Assembly: GCA_023429995.1 (NCBI GenBank)
Contig: JAEZCE010000078.1
Span: 1-64,000, forward strand
Reading direction: 5' to 3'
Length of the DNA stretch: 64,000 nucleotides
Origin: Bacillota bacterium
Lineage (GTDB): Bacteria; Bacillota; UBA4882; UBA8346
Within the stretch, counting starts at the first letter, position 1, and each line of letters starts with the position of its first letter. Below are positions 8,426 to 16,749 of the stretch, one piece after another. Both the position numbers and the translations under genes were made by a program. Below the pieces are notes generated by a model. It saw nothing but the letters and a program-made list of their open reading frames with translations. It made no database searches and was not told the origin of the DNA.

Positions 8426-9789
8426 TCAAATTCTCCTTCTGACCTTCCATTTTGTAATGCGTTGAGTGCTTTTTCAAGCTGTTTCTGCTCCCCAGCAGAG
8501 AATAGACGCTTTCTTTCCTGTAATGCGCTATAAAGGTATTGGTCGCTTTCCCGTTCCAGAAAATCGTCATTTGGATATTGTGAAAGCAGCGCCATAAACT
8601 CGGTCGGTGGAAGCATGTTTACGAGCAACGTGAAGTCTATCGCATCAAGCTCTGCATCTGAAAGAATATCTAAGAGGTCGGTGAGGGAGCGAACTTCCCG
8701 CAGGATCAATTCTAACTTTTCTGCACTGCTGTCAGATTGCAGAACAACTTCCACAAGCTTTTGATACCGCCTGTCATCCATTCGTTCACCGTCGGAAAGG
8801 GTAAGCTGGGGCTCCTGTTCCGGAAAGGCTGGAACAAGGAACACTTTATCCAGAGTTCGCATTTTTACGGCATTGTGAATTGTGGCAGCAAGTATGGGCA
8901 GGCTTAACAAGGCGTAGTTCTTGGAGTGCTGCGAAAGCTCCATGCATTGATTCAATGCTGCAATCGACTTTTCAAGGTGGTTTTGGATTTGGGTCTGATT
9001 TTTGTCATTGAACAACTGGTATAAAGCATCCACATCAGTCTTTGTTAAATCGAGCCGTAACGGCTGGCGTTTTACCATGATCAAGCCAAGTACAGACAAA
9101 AGCACCGGCTCAAACATATTCATGGGTACACTGCGATAATCCTGTGTTAAACCGCACAGAAGATAATGAATGTCCTGCGATATAAACAGTGCACAAAAGG
9201 CGTTTTCAGCCTCCATGTAGCGTAAATATTGTTCTATAAATTCAATACCATCAAGCTCCGGCCTACCCATGAAGGCTGGATAATCTACGGTAATGTGGAT
9301 TTCGTGTGCAGCAAATTGTGGCCGGTACAGCTTGAAAAAACCATTTATGCCGTCTATTACGGTAGAGCGGTAGTAAACATTCGGAGAATCAAACAGTTGA
9401 TCCGCAATGAGCTTATGCATATGCCGTGCCATCCCTATCTTTCGGCGTATGAGCTTCAGACCCTTTTCAAAAAGCAAGCTTAATGGCTCACTTTTCAGGG
9501 CGTCTACCGCCAGTTCTGGCGTAGGATAGGACTTAAGTTGTACCCCAATCACAAAGATCACGGAGGTCAGAATATCTTGAGCCTTTTCTATACGGACAGA
9601 GTCACTTTTCCCTTTGTTCCACTGTTCTGTTTGACCAGCAAGAATAACAAGCATTTCCGTTTGTGTTTTTAGGATGTCTGTTTGTGAAAGCAAACCACAA
9701 CTGTAAGCTTCGTCAAGCAGAGATTGAAAATAGTATCTTTGATTGAGCCGTTCATCAGCAATTGGATGCAGAATATCAAGCCTGTCCAT
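8422..9789 (-). CDS. Uncharacterised protein, probably DUF6179 family
   Basis: This 455-residue, mostly helical, soluble-looking protein has no signal peptide or membrane segment. I recognise it only tentatively as the DUF6179 family, which I recall as a neighbour of DUF6323 in clostridia. Visible traits are Leu/Glu-rich helical repeats, the central DYPAFMGRPELDGIEFIEQYL segment (about residues 178-198) and an acidic C-terminal region ending EGEFE. No catalytic motif is apparent. Its start overlaps the end of the upstream gene by 14 bp and has AGGAGGAC 6 nt upstream, so the two are translationally coupled. Function unknown. Confidence 0.7.
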   Translation of the reverse strand: MDRLDILHPIADERLNQRYYFQSLLDEAYSCGLLSQTDILKTQTEMLVILAGQTEQWNKGKSDSVRIEKAQDILTSVIFVIGVQLKSYPTPELAVDALKSEPLSLLFEKGLKLIRRKIGMARHMHKLIADQLFDSPNVYYRSTVIDGINGFFKLYRPQFAAHEIHITVDYPAFMGRPELDGIEFIEQYLRYMEAENAFCALFISQDIHYLLCGLTQDYRSVPMNMFEPVLLSVLGLIMVKRQPLRLDLTKTDVDALYQLFNDKNQTQIQNHLEKSIAALNQCMELSQHSKNYALLSLPILAATIHNAVKMRTLDKVFLVPAFPEQEPQLTLSDGERMDDRRYQKLVEVVLQSDSSAEKLELILREVRSLTDLLDILSDAELDAIDFTLLVNMLPPTEFMALLSQYPNDDFLERESDQYLYSALQERKRLFSAGEQKQLEKALNALQNGRSEGEFE

Positions 9790-10285
9790 CTAATCCGTCC
9801 TCCTTTTGCAGTTGAAAGCTATTGAACGAATGCTGTTCGTGAATGTGCCGCGCGAGTTGTGTAAGTTCTCTTCCGGATAAAAGCTCCAACGAGCCATGAC
9901 AGCCTTCGTTGTACGCCTTTTTCATAAACTCTATGAGTTCATCATCTGTTATGACGTCCAAGGTATCATTTTTAAACTCATAAAACAGATCAATCAGTTC
10001 ATGCAGTGTTTCTTCATAATTTTGCTGCGATATATATGGAGAATCGCAAAATGCAGCAATTAGTTTTTGTGGGACGGTGCCGCCAAACTCAATACGCCCT
10101 GTTTTTTTCAGTGAATTCACGCGGGTTTCCGCTAAGGCAATGGCCTGTTGTGCAGACAAGGCCAAACCGTACACAGCAGTATCTTTATTGCACGAGAAGA
10201 TTTCTTCTGCGGCTTGTTGCGGCATGAGAATTCCACCGTTCGTTATCAAAGCAAGACTTTTGTTTTCCTCCTTCGGCATAATCAT
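9776..10285 (-). CDS. Uncharacterised protein, probably DUF6323 family
   Basis: This 169-residue protein is soluble and helical. Notable segments are LSAQQAIALAETRVNSLKKTGRIEFGG (about residues 42-69), SPYISQQNYEETLHELIDLFYEFKN and LLSGRELTQLARHI. The assignment to DUF6323 is from memory and tentative. The RBS is GGGGGAT, 5 nt before the start. It is co-directional and overlapping with the DUF6179-like gene, so they probably act together; nothing in either sequence names a substrate. The duplicated chimeric gene ends about 50 bp upstream. Confidence 0.65.
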   Translation of the reverse strand: MIMPKEENKSLALITNGGILMPQQAAEEIFSCNKDTAVYGLALSAQQAIALAETRVNSLKKTGRIEFGGTVPQKLIAAFCDSPYISQQNYEETLHELIDLFYEFKNDTLDVITDDELIEFMKKAYNEGCHGSLELLSGRELTQLARHIHEQHSFNSFQLQKEDGLDGQA

Positions 10286-10312
10286 CTATCCCCCTAATTT
10301 GAACAACATATT

Positions 10313-10840
10313 TTCACAACGGCACTGTAAAAATCACATAACGGGCACACAAAGCTCACAGAAATGCTGATCAACGAGTCTTTTTGCATAGCGCTCCAGA
10401 ATCGGTCTTGAAAAATCAAGCGCATATCCTTTTTCGCAAAGAGCCGGAACCATCCCCCACGCACTTTGCACCGCCTGCGCTGTGTGAGGAATCAGCAATG
10501 TGGCATATTTGCCGCCTGAAACCGTCTTAACGGCTACGTCCCTAGAATCGCACTGGAAACTATCTTCAACGATCATGCAAACGTCATAACGACAGCTTTC
10601 CGCTGATATGGTTGTTACATCTTTTCCGTTCATTGTCGTGTAGCTTTCATCGCCGGTCGAAATTCTCAAGCTTAACGGTGCTCTTGTTTTATCGTAATCA
10701 TGACCGGCTGTTAGAAACATATTTTTAACTTCCGCCATAAACATTGCTTCAACTAACGGCAATCCGCCGGGTATTGCCTTGCCCTTTATGACCGATTCTA
10801 ACTGAGGCAACGCATGATAAGTATATCCGTATTTTTTATA
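10313..10840. repeat. Second copy of the 3213-5629 segment with a ~1.9 kb internal deletion
   Basis: Bases 10313-10605 match 3213-3505 and bases 10603-10840 match 5393-5629, same order and strand, about 97% identical by eye. The two source blocks share CTG at the joint (3503-3505, 5393-5395, 10603-10605). The copy therefore lacks about 1,890 bp comprising the 5' end of the GyrI-like gene, cat, the methyltransferase and the 3' end of the B3/B4 gene. Confidence 0.88.
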
Positions 10841-10900
10841 ATAAGATATATTCCTAAAATGGTTAGAATCGGAGTTTTTATTCTCGATCAAGTATATCAA
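10334..10900 (-). pseudogene. In-frame chimera: B3/B4 fragment fused to GyrI-like C-terminal part
   Basis: The 188-codon open frame starts at 10900 with about 20 unrelated residues and then carries B3/B4 sequence (KKYGYTYHALPQLESV through MNGKDVTTIS). It switches at 10603-10605 to the GyrI-like sequence (AESCRYDVCMIVEDSF to FCELCVPVM). The fusion point coincides with the deletion joint of the duplicated segment and keeps the reading frame. Neither domain is complete: the B3/B4 part lacks both its N-terminus and C-terminus, and the GyrI-like part lacks its first two strands. There is no convincing RBS at the nominal start. It is most simply a deletion by-product, though translation remains possible. 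Confidence 0.8.
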
Positions 10901-11294
10901 AGGCTTAAAATTAGCACAACAATACAGTAAAATATTTAAAGTTCATACCTGATACCTTGATCTCTTTAAGATCAAAAAAATGCATTCTGGGACTATGTAG
11001 AAGTCATAATTTTCAGTAAAATACCCTCAGGAACATTTGTAGGAGTGACTTTAGCCTTAATTCTAAAGCATTTGGGGTTTGTTCGCGAAACGGAAAAATC
11101 ATACGTTAAGAAATTTGTATTGGTCGTAACGGTTTAAATTTGCCTTGTTCGATCTTTTTGTTTTGTCGCCAGATTTAAGATGCCTGATTCACGTCAATCA
11201 AGATTTCCCTTCTGGTTAGCTAGTTTCAAGTGTAGGGGTAATCCCAACGTAGCTGTCATCACCCGCAAAATAAATAGAACTAAATGGGAAACTG
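10901..11294. other. Intergenic region with a short orphan open frame
   Basis: No recognisable gene occupies this 394-bp gap. One plus-strand frame is open from about 10970 to a TAA at 11135-11137 and reads as a plausible protein tail (FWDYVEVIIFSKIPSG, then VGVTLALILKHLG) with one hydrophobic stretch, but it has no good start codon or RBS. It may be the remnant of a small membrane protein. Confidence 0.35.
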
Positions 11295-11344
11295 TTGACA
11301 TTTTTAATATTACTTATATAATATTATTATATTATATAAGTAAT
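11295..11344 (+). promoter_or_regulatory. Promoter with embedded 15-bp-arm palindromic operator for marR
   Basis: TTGACA at 11295-11300 and TATAAT at 11317-11322 are spaced 16 bp. A near-perfect inverted repeat, 11309-11344, has 15-bp arms (ATTACTTATATAATA and its complement) around a 6-bp centre and covers the -10 box and start region. The marR gene begins 5 bp further on, so autoregulation by the encoded MarR protein is likely. Confidence 0.8.
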
Positions 11345-11348
11345 CGAG

Positions 11349-11813
11349 GTGTTAAATCTGGATAGTCATAATATAAAGTTGACAGCCATTATTTTTGATG
11401 CGCTTGAATGTGCTAAGAAAACGAGTGCGCTGTTGCCGCCATTGCCGCCAGAGATGAAGCCGGTATATATTCGAGTTTTAAATGCAATATACAAAATACG
11501 TGATGATAACGGTGGCGTATGCGTTTCCGACATCAGCAAGGCAGCTGGAATTTTGCTTCCCAATACAACCAAGTTGATTAACGAATTGGCAAAATTGAAT
11601 GTCGTTGAAAGAATTACCTCTGCTTCTGACAAACGTGTTGTATTGGTACGGGCTACTGAGTTGGGTGAACAATATATTCAGAAATATGTTCTCAGCTTTC
11701 ATGAACATTTGGAGAAGGAATTTTCCCAAATTAGTGAATTGGACTGCAAAACGATGATCGAAACCCTACAAAAAGTCTATAAGGCAATGAAAAAGGTCTA
11801 TCAAGACAATTAA
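11349..11813 (+). CDS. MarR-family transcriptional regulator
   Basis: The 154-residue protein has a MarR-type winged helix. VCVSDISKAAGILLPNTTKLINELAKLNVVERI (about residues 57-89) is helix-turn-helix with recognition helix, SASDKRVVLVRATELGEQ is the wing, and amphipathic dimerisation helices lie at both ends. The only early start is GTG at 11349, with weak GAG upstream; the leader is therefore very short and the protein probably low in abundance. A long palindrome overlaps its promoter. The FabK-like gene follows 29 bp downstream with its own good RBS, so the operon is probably derepressed by a ligand of the MarR protein. Confidence 0.82.
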   Translation: MLNLDSHNIKLTAIIFDALECAKKTSALLPPLPPEMKPVYIRVLNAIYKIRDDNGGVCVSDISKAAGILLPNTTKLINELAKLNVVERITSASDKRVVLVRATELGEQYIQKYVLSFHEHLEKEFSQISELDCKTMIETLQKVYKAMKKVYQDN

Positions 11814-11842
11814 AAAAATCGAACTTTAAGGAGACGAATCAA

Positions 11843-12811
11843 ATGAACAATGTAGTATGTAAAAAATTAGGTATTCAGTATCCGATTTTACAGGGGCCTA
11901 TGGCGTGGGCGTCGGATAATAAGCTGGCTGCCGCTGTCTCAAATGCGGGGGGACTGGGAATCATGGGAATCGGATTTGCCCCTACAGATATTTTCGAATC
12001 AGAAATCAAAAAGGTTAAAACATTGACAGATAAACCGTACGGGTGCAACCTGCTGAATTTTGTACCCAATGTTGACGAGTTGCTGAAAATAATTATCAGG
12101 GAAAAAGTCCCCGTTGTTGAGCTTGAAACATTTCCCGCATTTTTTGGCACATTGCCGGATTATGCGGTCAAGTTAAAAAACGAAGGCATCACTGTCATCG
12201 GCAAGGCTTCTACGGTTGAGGAAGCAATAGTATATGAAAAGGCCGGGGCGGATTTTGTTTCGGTAAAAGGCTGTGATGGCGGAGGCCATATCTTCGGCAT
12301 GACTGGTACGTTTTCACTCATCCCTCAGGTAGTAGACGCGGTATCCATTCCAGTCATCAACTCCAGCGGAGTTGCTGATGGCCGCGGTATTGCCGCTTCT
12401 TTCATGCTGGGGGCATCCGCTGTAGAAATCGGCAGCAGATTCCTGGTGTCACATGAATGCCCTGTTCACGATAATTATAAATCAGCCATTTTGAAAGCAA
12501 AGGAAGGAGATACGGTACTTACAGGGGCATCAGTAAATGATGCGGTCCGGGGATTGAGAAATAATCTTGCGGAAAAGGTACTACAGATTGAAAAGAAATA
12601 CGAAAAAGAAGAGGCGGCAAAGAAGATACAGGAACTTTGCACAGGCTCTTTACGTAAAGCTGCTGTAGAGGGGGAAATTGAAAATGAAGGCTCGGTCGTG
12701 GTAGGTCAGAATGTAGGACTGTTGGAAAAAATACAGAGTGCTCAAGAAATCATGGATGAACTGGTCGAGGAATACACTCATTTTCTTTCGAATGCTCCCA
12801 AACAGCTGTAA
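11843..12811 (+). CDS. Nitronate monooxygenase / FabK-type enoyl-ACP reductase family protein
   Basis: This 322-residue FMN TIM-barrel protein has the family opening (LGIQYPILQGPMAW), the FMN phosphate segments (SNAGGLGIMGIG, residues about 32-43; INSSGVADGRGIAASFMLGA, about 172-191) and the GCDGGGHIFG loop in place of the usual EGTEAGGH. NMO and FabK cannot be separated reliably by eye; the lengths fit both. FabK would reduce enoyl-ACP in fatty acid synthesis, NMO would oxidise nitroalkanes. AAGGAG is 9 nt before the start. Regulation by the adjacent MarR is likely. No other fab genes lie in the window, which weakens the FabK reading. Confidence 0.8.
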   Translation: MNNVVCKKLGIQYPILQGPMAWASDNKLAAAVSNAGGLGIMGIGFAPTDIFESEIKKVKTLTDKPYGCNLLNFVPNVDELLKIIIREKVPVVELETFPAFFGTLPDYAVKLKNEGITVIGKASTVEEAIVYEKAGADFVSVKGCDGGGHIFGMTGTFSLIPQVVDAVSIPVINSSGVADGRGIAASFMLGASAVEIGSRFLVSHECPVHDNYKSAILKAKEGDTVLTGASVNDAVRGLRNNLAEKVLQIEKKYEKEEAAKKIQELCTGSLRKAAVEGEIENEGSVVVGQNVGLLEKIQSAQEIMDELVEEYTHFLSNAPKQL

Positions 12812-12898
12812 AATAAAAGGAATATCACAACCCAATGAATATGGAAAATGAATTAAAATTTACTGACAAACAACGGGTACGGATTATGATGCCGCGCT

Positions 12899-13125
12899 GA
12901 TGGTTAAAAAACCTTACAACTTTGACCAAGCCAAAAATAGACGCTTTGTCAGTCGTATTTTCCTCTATCGGCTTCGGCGGGTTAATTTTTGGAGTCTGTT
13001 CCGTAGAAGACATTGGCTTTTTAAACGCAACAGTCGCAGTTTCCCTGTTGTGCGGGGTTGGCGGCTTAATTTTATTTTCAATTCGTCAATTATCCTTAAA
13101 GCAGCCGATGCTTGAGCTCAGTTAA
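12899..13125 (+). pseudogene. DHA2-type MFS drug transporter remnant
   Basis: About 75 codons resemble the central linker and TM7-8 region of 14-TM EmrB/QacA transporters (LTKPKIDALSVVFSSIGFGG, then RQLSLKQPMLEL). No start, N-terminal half or C-terminal half is present, and stop codons bound it on both sides. It follows the FabK-like gene, so a MarR-regulated exporter probably once ended this operon. Confidence 0.7.
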
Positions 13126-13166
13126 AGCTTACATAAAAGTTATTGCAATCTACCAGTGCAAACATA

Positions 13167-13622
13167 TCAATACGCCTTCTTAATGATATAAGTTACAATG
13201 CCCCAAACCGCAAAATCGGCGTCTTTAGGAACCGGGATGGGGGCATAATCCTTATTGGCCGGCATCAGAATAATCTGATCACCGTTGGTGGCGATCCTTT
13301 TCAGTGTAAAATCACCGTCAATGAAACAAACTGCCAAGGCATCCTTTTTATAAACGAGCGACTTGTCGATAACCAACAGATCGCCATCATCCACACCGGC
13401 ATCGATCATCGACTGCCCTTTGACCCGTCCAAAAAAAGTAGCGCAGGGATTTTTGATCAGTTCGCGATTGAGATCCAACGAAGATTCCAGATAATCTTCA
13501 GCCAGCGAAGGGAACACGGCGCATATTTGGGTTCCGATATTCGGTAATGCTAATTTCGATTCTAGATTAGGAGAATAAATTTGAATGGTCGTGATGTCCA
13601 ACTCCTTTTTCCGGAATTTCAT
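13167..13622 (-). CDS. umuD: UmuD-like S24 family self-cleaving protein
   Basis: The 151-residue protein matches UmuD in size. It has a short N-terminal arm, then the serine motif FFGRVKGQSMIDAGVDDGD with Ser71, and the lysine of FTLKRI at Lys108, the Ser-Lys dyad of LexA/UmuD proteases. The NIG sequence near residue 30 is a candidate cleavage site. There is no helix-turn-helix, so it is not LexA or a phage repressor. In enteric bacteria UmuD forms polymerase V with UmuC; no umuC is adjacent here, and the next genes on both sides are unrelated. A LexA-like box lies 60 bp upstream. The start codon has only a weak RBS. Confidence 0.85.
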   Translation of the reverse strand: MKFRKKELDITTIQIYSPNLESKLALPNIGTQICAVFPSLAEDYLESSLDLNRELIKNPCATFFGRVKGQSMIDAGVDDGDLLVIDKSLVYKKDALAVCFIDGDFTLKRIATNGDQIILMPANKDYAPIPVPKDADFAVWGIVTYIIKKAY

Positions 13623-13681
13623 TCCGTTTATTCATGATAGATTTTGACTAGAGTCCATTGAAAGGAGCGGGTATGAAGATG

Positions 13682-13706
13682 CGAATATATGTTCGAATTC
13701 ATTATA
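13682..13706 (-). promoter_or_regulatory. LexA (SOS) box next to a -10 element for umuD
   Basis: On the minus strand CGAACATATATTCG (13682-13695) fits the Firmicute LexA consensus CGAAC-N4-GTTCG with one mismatch. A TATAAT -10 hexamer lies just upstream at 13701-13706 (minus strand), so a bound repressor would cover the transcription start. The -35 is poor (TTACTA). Confidence 0.7.
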
Positions 13707-13841
13707 TAATATCAGCCTGACCATAGTAAATGGAAAACAAATCCCTATTTTTACTAGAACGATATGGAAATAAGTATTTTATTGATTTTATTTGTAATTT
13801 ATGGTATTTTATAACGATACTGATCGGGGGGAGGTATAGAT

Positions 13842-14342
13842 ATGGAATTGGATCGCTATATGAAGAAAGCCATTGAGGCGGAAATTGAACATCTCCGGAA
13901 TGCCGATGATAAGATACTCAATGAACTCAACGGTGATTCCATCCGCCGCCGAACCCAATGGTTTCAAGAAAATAAAGGCAACTTTGACTTTATTACCGAT
14001 GATTTACTTTATTCCGCTTACCGGTTGTTATTGGAGCGGTTCCATATTACTCCTAAGGAAGCGCCTGTCATCCTAAAGACGGATCAGGAGATTGTTTTTC
14101 ATTCCATGAATTTTTGCCCTACTTTGGAGGCGTGCAAAATATTGGGGCTCGATACAAGATATGTCTGCCAAAGGGTAAATGAAACCTCAACGGATGCGCT
14201 GCTAAAACAAATCGACGGCCGGCTAAACTTTACGAGAAATTATGATAAACTCAGGCCCTATACGGAATACTGCGAAGAAATGATTTACATATCCAGAAAC
14301 CTAGCAACCGCAAAACCCGGCAATCATTGGAGCGACAGGTGA
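13842..14342 (+). CDS. Conserved-looking cytoplasmic protein of unknown function
   Basis: This 166-residue protein is not assigned to a family. It is hydrophilic with no signal peptide or membrane segment. The C-terminal half looks conserved and has four cysteines: FCPTLEACKILGLDTRYVCQRV (about residues 92-113), then LNFTRNYDKLRPYTEYCEEMI (residues 129-149). The CP and CxxxxxC spacing and the RNY...RP...C.E ending resemble small clostridial proteins that may bind a metal or act on a thio-compound, but that is guesswork. The RBS GGGGAGG is 9 nt before the start. It stands alone, divergent from umuD, and is followed by a strong hairpin. Confidence 0.7.
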   Translation: MELDRYMKKAIEAEIEHLRNADDKILNELNGDSIRRRTQWFQENKGNFDFITDDLLYSAYRLLLERFHITPKEAPVILKTDQEIVFHSMNFCPTLEACKILGLDTRYVCQRVNETSTDALLKQIDGRLNFTRNYDKLRPYTEYCEEMIYISRNLATAKPGNHWSDR

Positions 14343-14379
14343 ATCCGCTGCGTTATTGGGTACGCTAGCCAAAATGAAA

Positions 14380-14433
14380 ACCGGATCTCTGCGATCTGCG
14401 ATCGGCCCTATGCGATCGGCGCAGAAATCCGGT
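14380..14433. terminator. Large hairpin between convergent genes
   Basis: ACCGGAT at 14380-14386 pairs with ATCCGGT at 14427-14433, and inner segments (CTGC/GCAG, GCGATCG/CGATCG) extend the stem. It lies between the unknown gene (plus) and the phosphatase gene (minus), where a bidirectional terminator is expected, but there is no clear T-run. Confidence 0.5.
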
Positions 14434-14522
14434 CAATTGATATGAAGACATCTTTAGCATTTATGAGCCTACAACAAGCCGCTTTTGCCAAACCGCACGA
14501 TTACTTTTCCGATTCAATCTTT

Positions 14523-16709
14523 TTATTCCACGGTTTCGTATTTCGTGGCCAGATTTGTTTTTAATGTTTGGATCTGTTCAGCCATCATGCCGCCGGAAAG
14601 AAGATATTTCTCCGCTGCTTCCGCCAGATTGGCCTGATCCAAATCATTGGTTCCCGCAACGAACTTGAGCATTGCCAGTACATCCTCGGCAATCACCGCG
14701 TACTTGTCGGTGCCTTTTTGAACCCCATAATAATTCTTATAACTTTGCATATAATCTTCAACGATCTCATTCTTGGATGCTCCCATTAAGGCTTCCAGCA
14801 ACGCCGCAAAAAAACCCGTCCGGTCCTTCCCTTCCGTGCAGTGGAAAAGATAGGGCCCTTGATTCTCCGCCATAAACACCAGGCCCTTGATAATACTGGC
14901 CTTGAATTCTTTGCCGGTATAGGCCAGTCCCATATTCAAACATAACACCCGGTTGTTCTGAAAGAGTTCCGCATAGCTTGGGGAGGCAAAATCCTTGGCC
15001 CCCATATAAGCCTTGATATTCTCGGTTGAATCGGCCAGATCAACCACAGTATTGACTTTTGTTTTCTTTAAAAAGCCATCGACATAGGAAGCGCGGCCCA
15101 GTTCGTTATTGATCGGGCTTGAACTGCGGTAAAGGGCGCCTTTTGCAATCTTACCCAATGAAATATTGCGAAAATTGGCAAATGCCTCATCCGATGAATA
15201 ATCGGCCCGGTTATTGGTGCGCTTTAACTTCCGAATCTCATATTGCGTAAGATAGCCGCCGCGGGCGGTCAGCATGATCGTAACTTTACTACCCGCCTGG
15301 AGGTGGGCAATCTCACTGAGCTTTCCATAGTTGATACACACCGCGATCTTGGTTTGTCCGGGATAGGCGCGAACCAGCGGTTTACCGGCATCTACATAGT
15401 AACCGTCCAGAAACGGCGCCTCCAGCACAAAACCGTTATCAAAGACGGCTGTTACCATATCTCCCGGTTTAAAGCCCAATTTGTAAAAGTCTTCAATGGA
15501 AATCTCCGTTACGGCGTGACCGTATTTTTCGATTTCCGTCACTTTACCGGATACGTTTGGAGTCTTGTAAACGGAATCCGCCGCCAGCCTTTTCTTAAGG
15601 GCTTTGATCTCGCCGGAAGTCAATCCGTATTTTTTCAGATATTTCTCGCTCGCCGCCGCCAGATCCGCTTTGGAAATGTCGGTTCCCTTGGGATACCCGC
15701 AAACAACCGTGGTTAATGAAGTCACAATGTTACTGTTGGCGATGGAGATATACTGCTCGCTCCCTTTTTTAACTCCGTAATAATTTTCATAGGTGGTCAT
15801 ATAGTCGGAAATGACTTCGTCGAGCCCGGCTCCCATCAGGGCTTCCAATACGGCGCTTACAAAACCGGCCCGGTCTTTGCCCTCCGTGCAATGGATCAGA
15901 TAAGGTCCCTTGTTTCGACTCAGGAAACGGAGCCCTTCGGCCAATTTTTTCCCGAAGTCGGCGCCTGCAATATCAACATCCATATTCACAGCTTTAACTT
16001 TGCCTTGATCAAAGAGGGACTTGTAATAGCCTGAAGTGAACTCCTTGGAGCCGATATAGCCTTTGATTTCTTCATCCGAGTCGGCTAAGTTGAGCACCGT
16101 TGCGACTCCGGCGGCCTTAGCCAATGCATCGGCATAGGCGGCCCTGCCCAGTTCATTATTGGCCGGGCTGCTGCTTCTGTATAAAACAGCGGGCTTTATC
16201 CCTGTTGTTGTAATGCTGCGAAAATTGGCGAATATCGAATCGGTCGCGTAATCGGAGCGGACATTGGTCCGTTTCAACTGGCGAAGCTGATACTGGGAAA
16301 GGTATCCTTCCTTTTCCGCCAGGGAAAATGTTACCTTATCCCCCGCTTTGACATTATATTTGGCGGAAAAGTTCCCCATGTTGATGGCCACCACCAGTAA
16401 ATCATTGGTCCGGTCATCCCGTACTACAAGGCTTCCCGTATCGACATCACTATAAGAGGTACAAAACGGGATTTTCAGTTGATTGCCACCCGCCGTGACA
16501 TTGAGGATATCACCCAAATGATAACCGGCATCATAAAGAGCCTTTGGTTTAATATCCATCGTAAGGTTGCCGTATTTTTGCACCTCGGCTACAGTTCCCG
16601 CGACACCGGCATAACTGTCTGCCTCCGCCTTCGCTGTCATCGGCAGTGAAAATGCCACCAGCATCATTACCGTCAAAAACAGCGAAACAATTCTCTTTAC
16701 CTGTTTCAT
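14523..16709 (-). CDS. Secreted tandem tyrosine-phosphatase protein
   Basis: The protein of about 728 residues begins with a clear signal peptide (residues 1-28, ending TAKA) and contains two homologous halves. Each half has a beta-rich module of about 100 residues (about 33-140 and 386-490) resembling the C-terminal domain of SAM hydroxide adenosyltransferases, then a tyrosine/dual-specificity phosphatase domain. Both P-loops are intact: HCTEGKDRAGF (Cys274, Arg280) and HCTEGKDRTGF (Cys624, Arg630). Each has YRSSSP(A/I)NNELGRA upstream, as in Y_phosphatase3 proteins that act on phosphotyrosine or phosphoinositides. It should act outside the cytoplasmic membrane. The start at 16709 has AAGGAG; an upstream in-frame ATG at 16790 would bury the signal peptide. 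Confidence 0.85.
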   Translation of the reverse strand: MKQVKRIVSLFLTVMMLVAFSLPMTAKAEADSYAGVAGTVAEVQKYGNLTMDIKPKALYDAGYHLGDILNVTAGGNQLKIPFCTSYSDVDTGSLVVRDDRTNDLLVVAINMGNFSAKYNVKAGDKVTFSLAEKEGYLSQYQLRQLKRTNVRSDYATDSIFANFRSITTTGIKPAVLYRSSSPANNELGRAAYADALAKAAGVATVLNLADSDEEIKGYIGSKEFTSGYYKSLFDQGKVKAVNMDVDIAGADFGKKLAEGLRFLSRNKGPYLIHCTEGKDRAGFVSAVLEALMGAGLDEVISDYMTTYENYYGVKKGSEQYISIANSNIVTSLTTVVCGYPKGTDISKADLAAASEKYLKKYGLTSGEIKALKKRLAADSVYKTPNVSGKVTEIEKYGHAVTEISIEDFYKLGFKPGDMVTAVFDNGFVLEAPFLDGYYVDAGKPLVRAYPGQTKIAVCINYGKLSEIAHLQAGSKVTIMLTARGGYLTQYEIRKLKRTNNRADYSSDEAFANFRNISLGKIAKGALYRSSSPINNELGRASYVDGFLKKTKVNTVVDLADSTENIKAYMGAKDFASPSYAELFQNNRVLCLNMGLAYTGKEFKASIIKGLVFMAENQGPYLFHCTEGKDRTGFFAALLEALMGASKNEIVEDYMQSYKNYYGVQKGTDKYAVIAEDVLAMLKFVAGTNDLDQANLAEAAEKYLLSGGMMAEQIQTLKTNLATKYETVE

Positions 16710-16749
16710 ATTTTTCTCCTTATCATTGATAGATTGGAGTTCTAGTAAA

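Noticed and set aside
10970..11137. A short membrane protein gene
   Set aside because: The frame has no start codon or RBS; kept only as an orphan open frame in an intergenic entry.
12922..13125. A complete small transporter gene
   Set aside because: The sequence is only a central piece of a 14-TM MFS protein with stops on both sides.
15243..15716. A 157-codon plus-strand ORF inside the phosphatase gene
   Set aside because: It is the antisense of the phosphatase repeat region; no RBS or family features.
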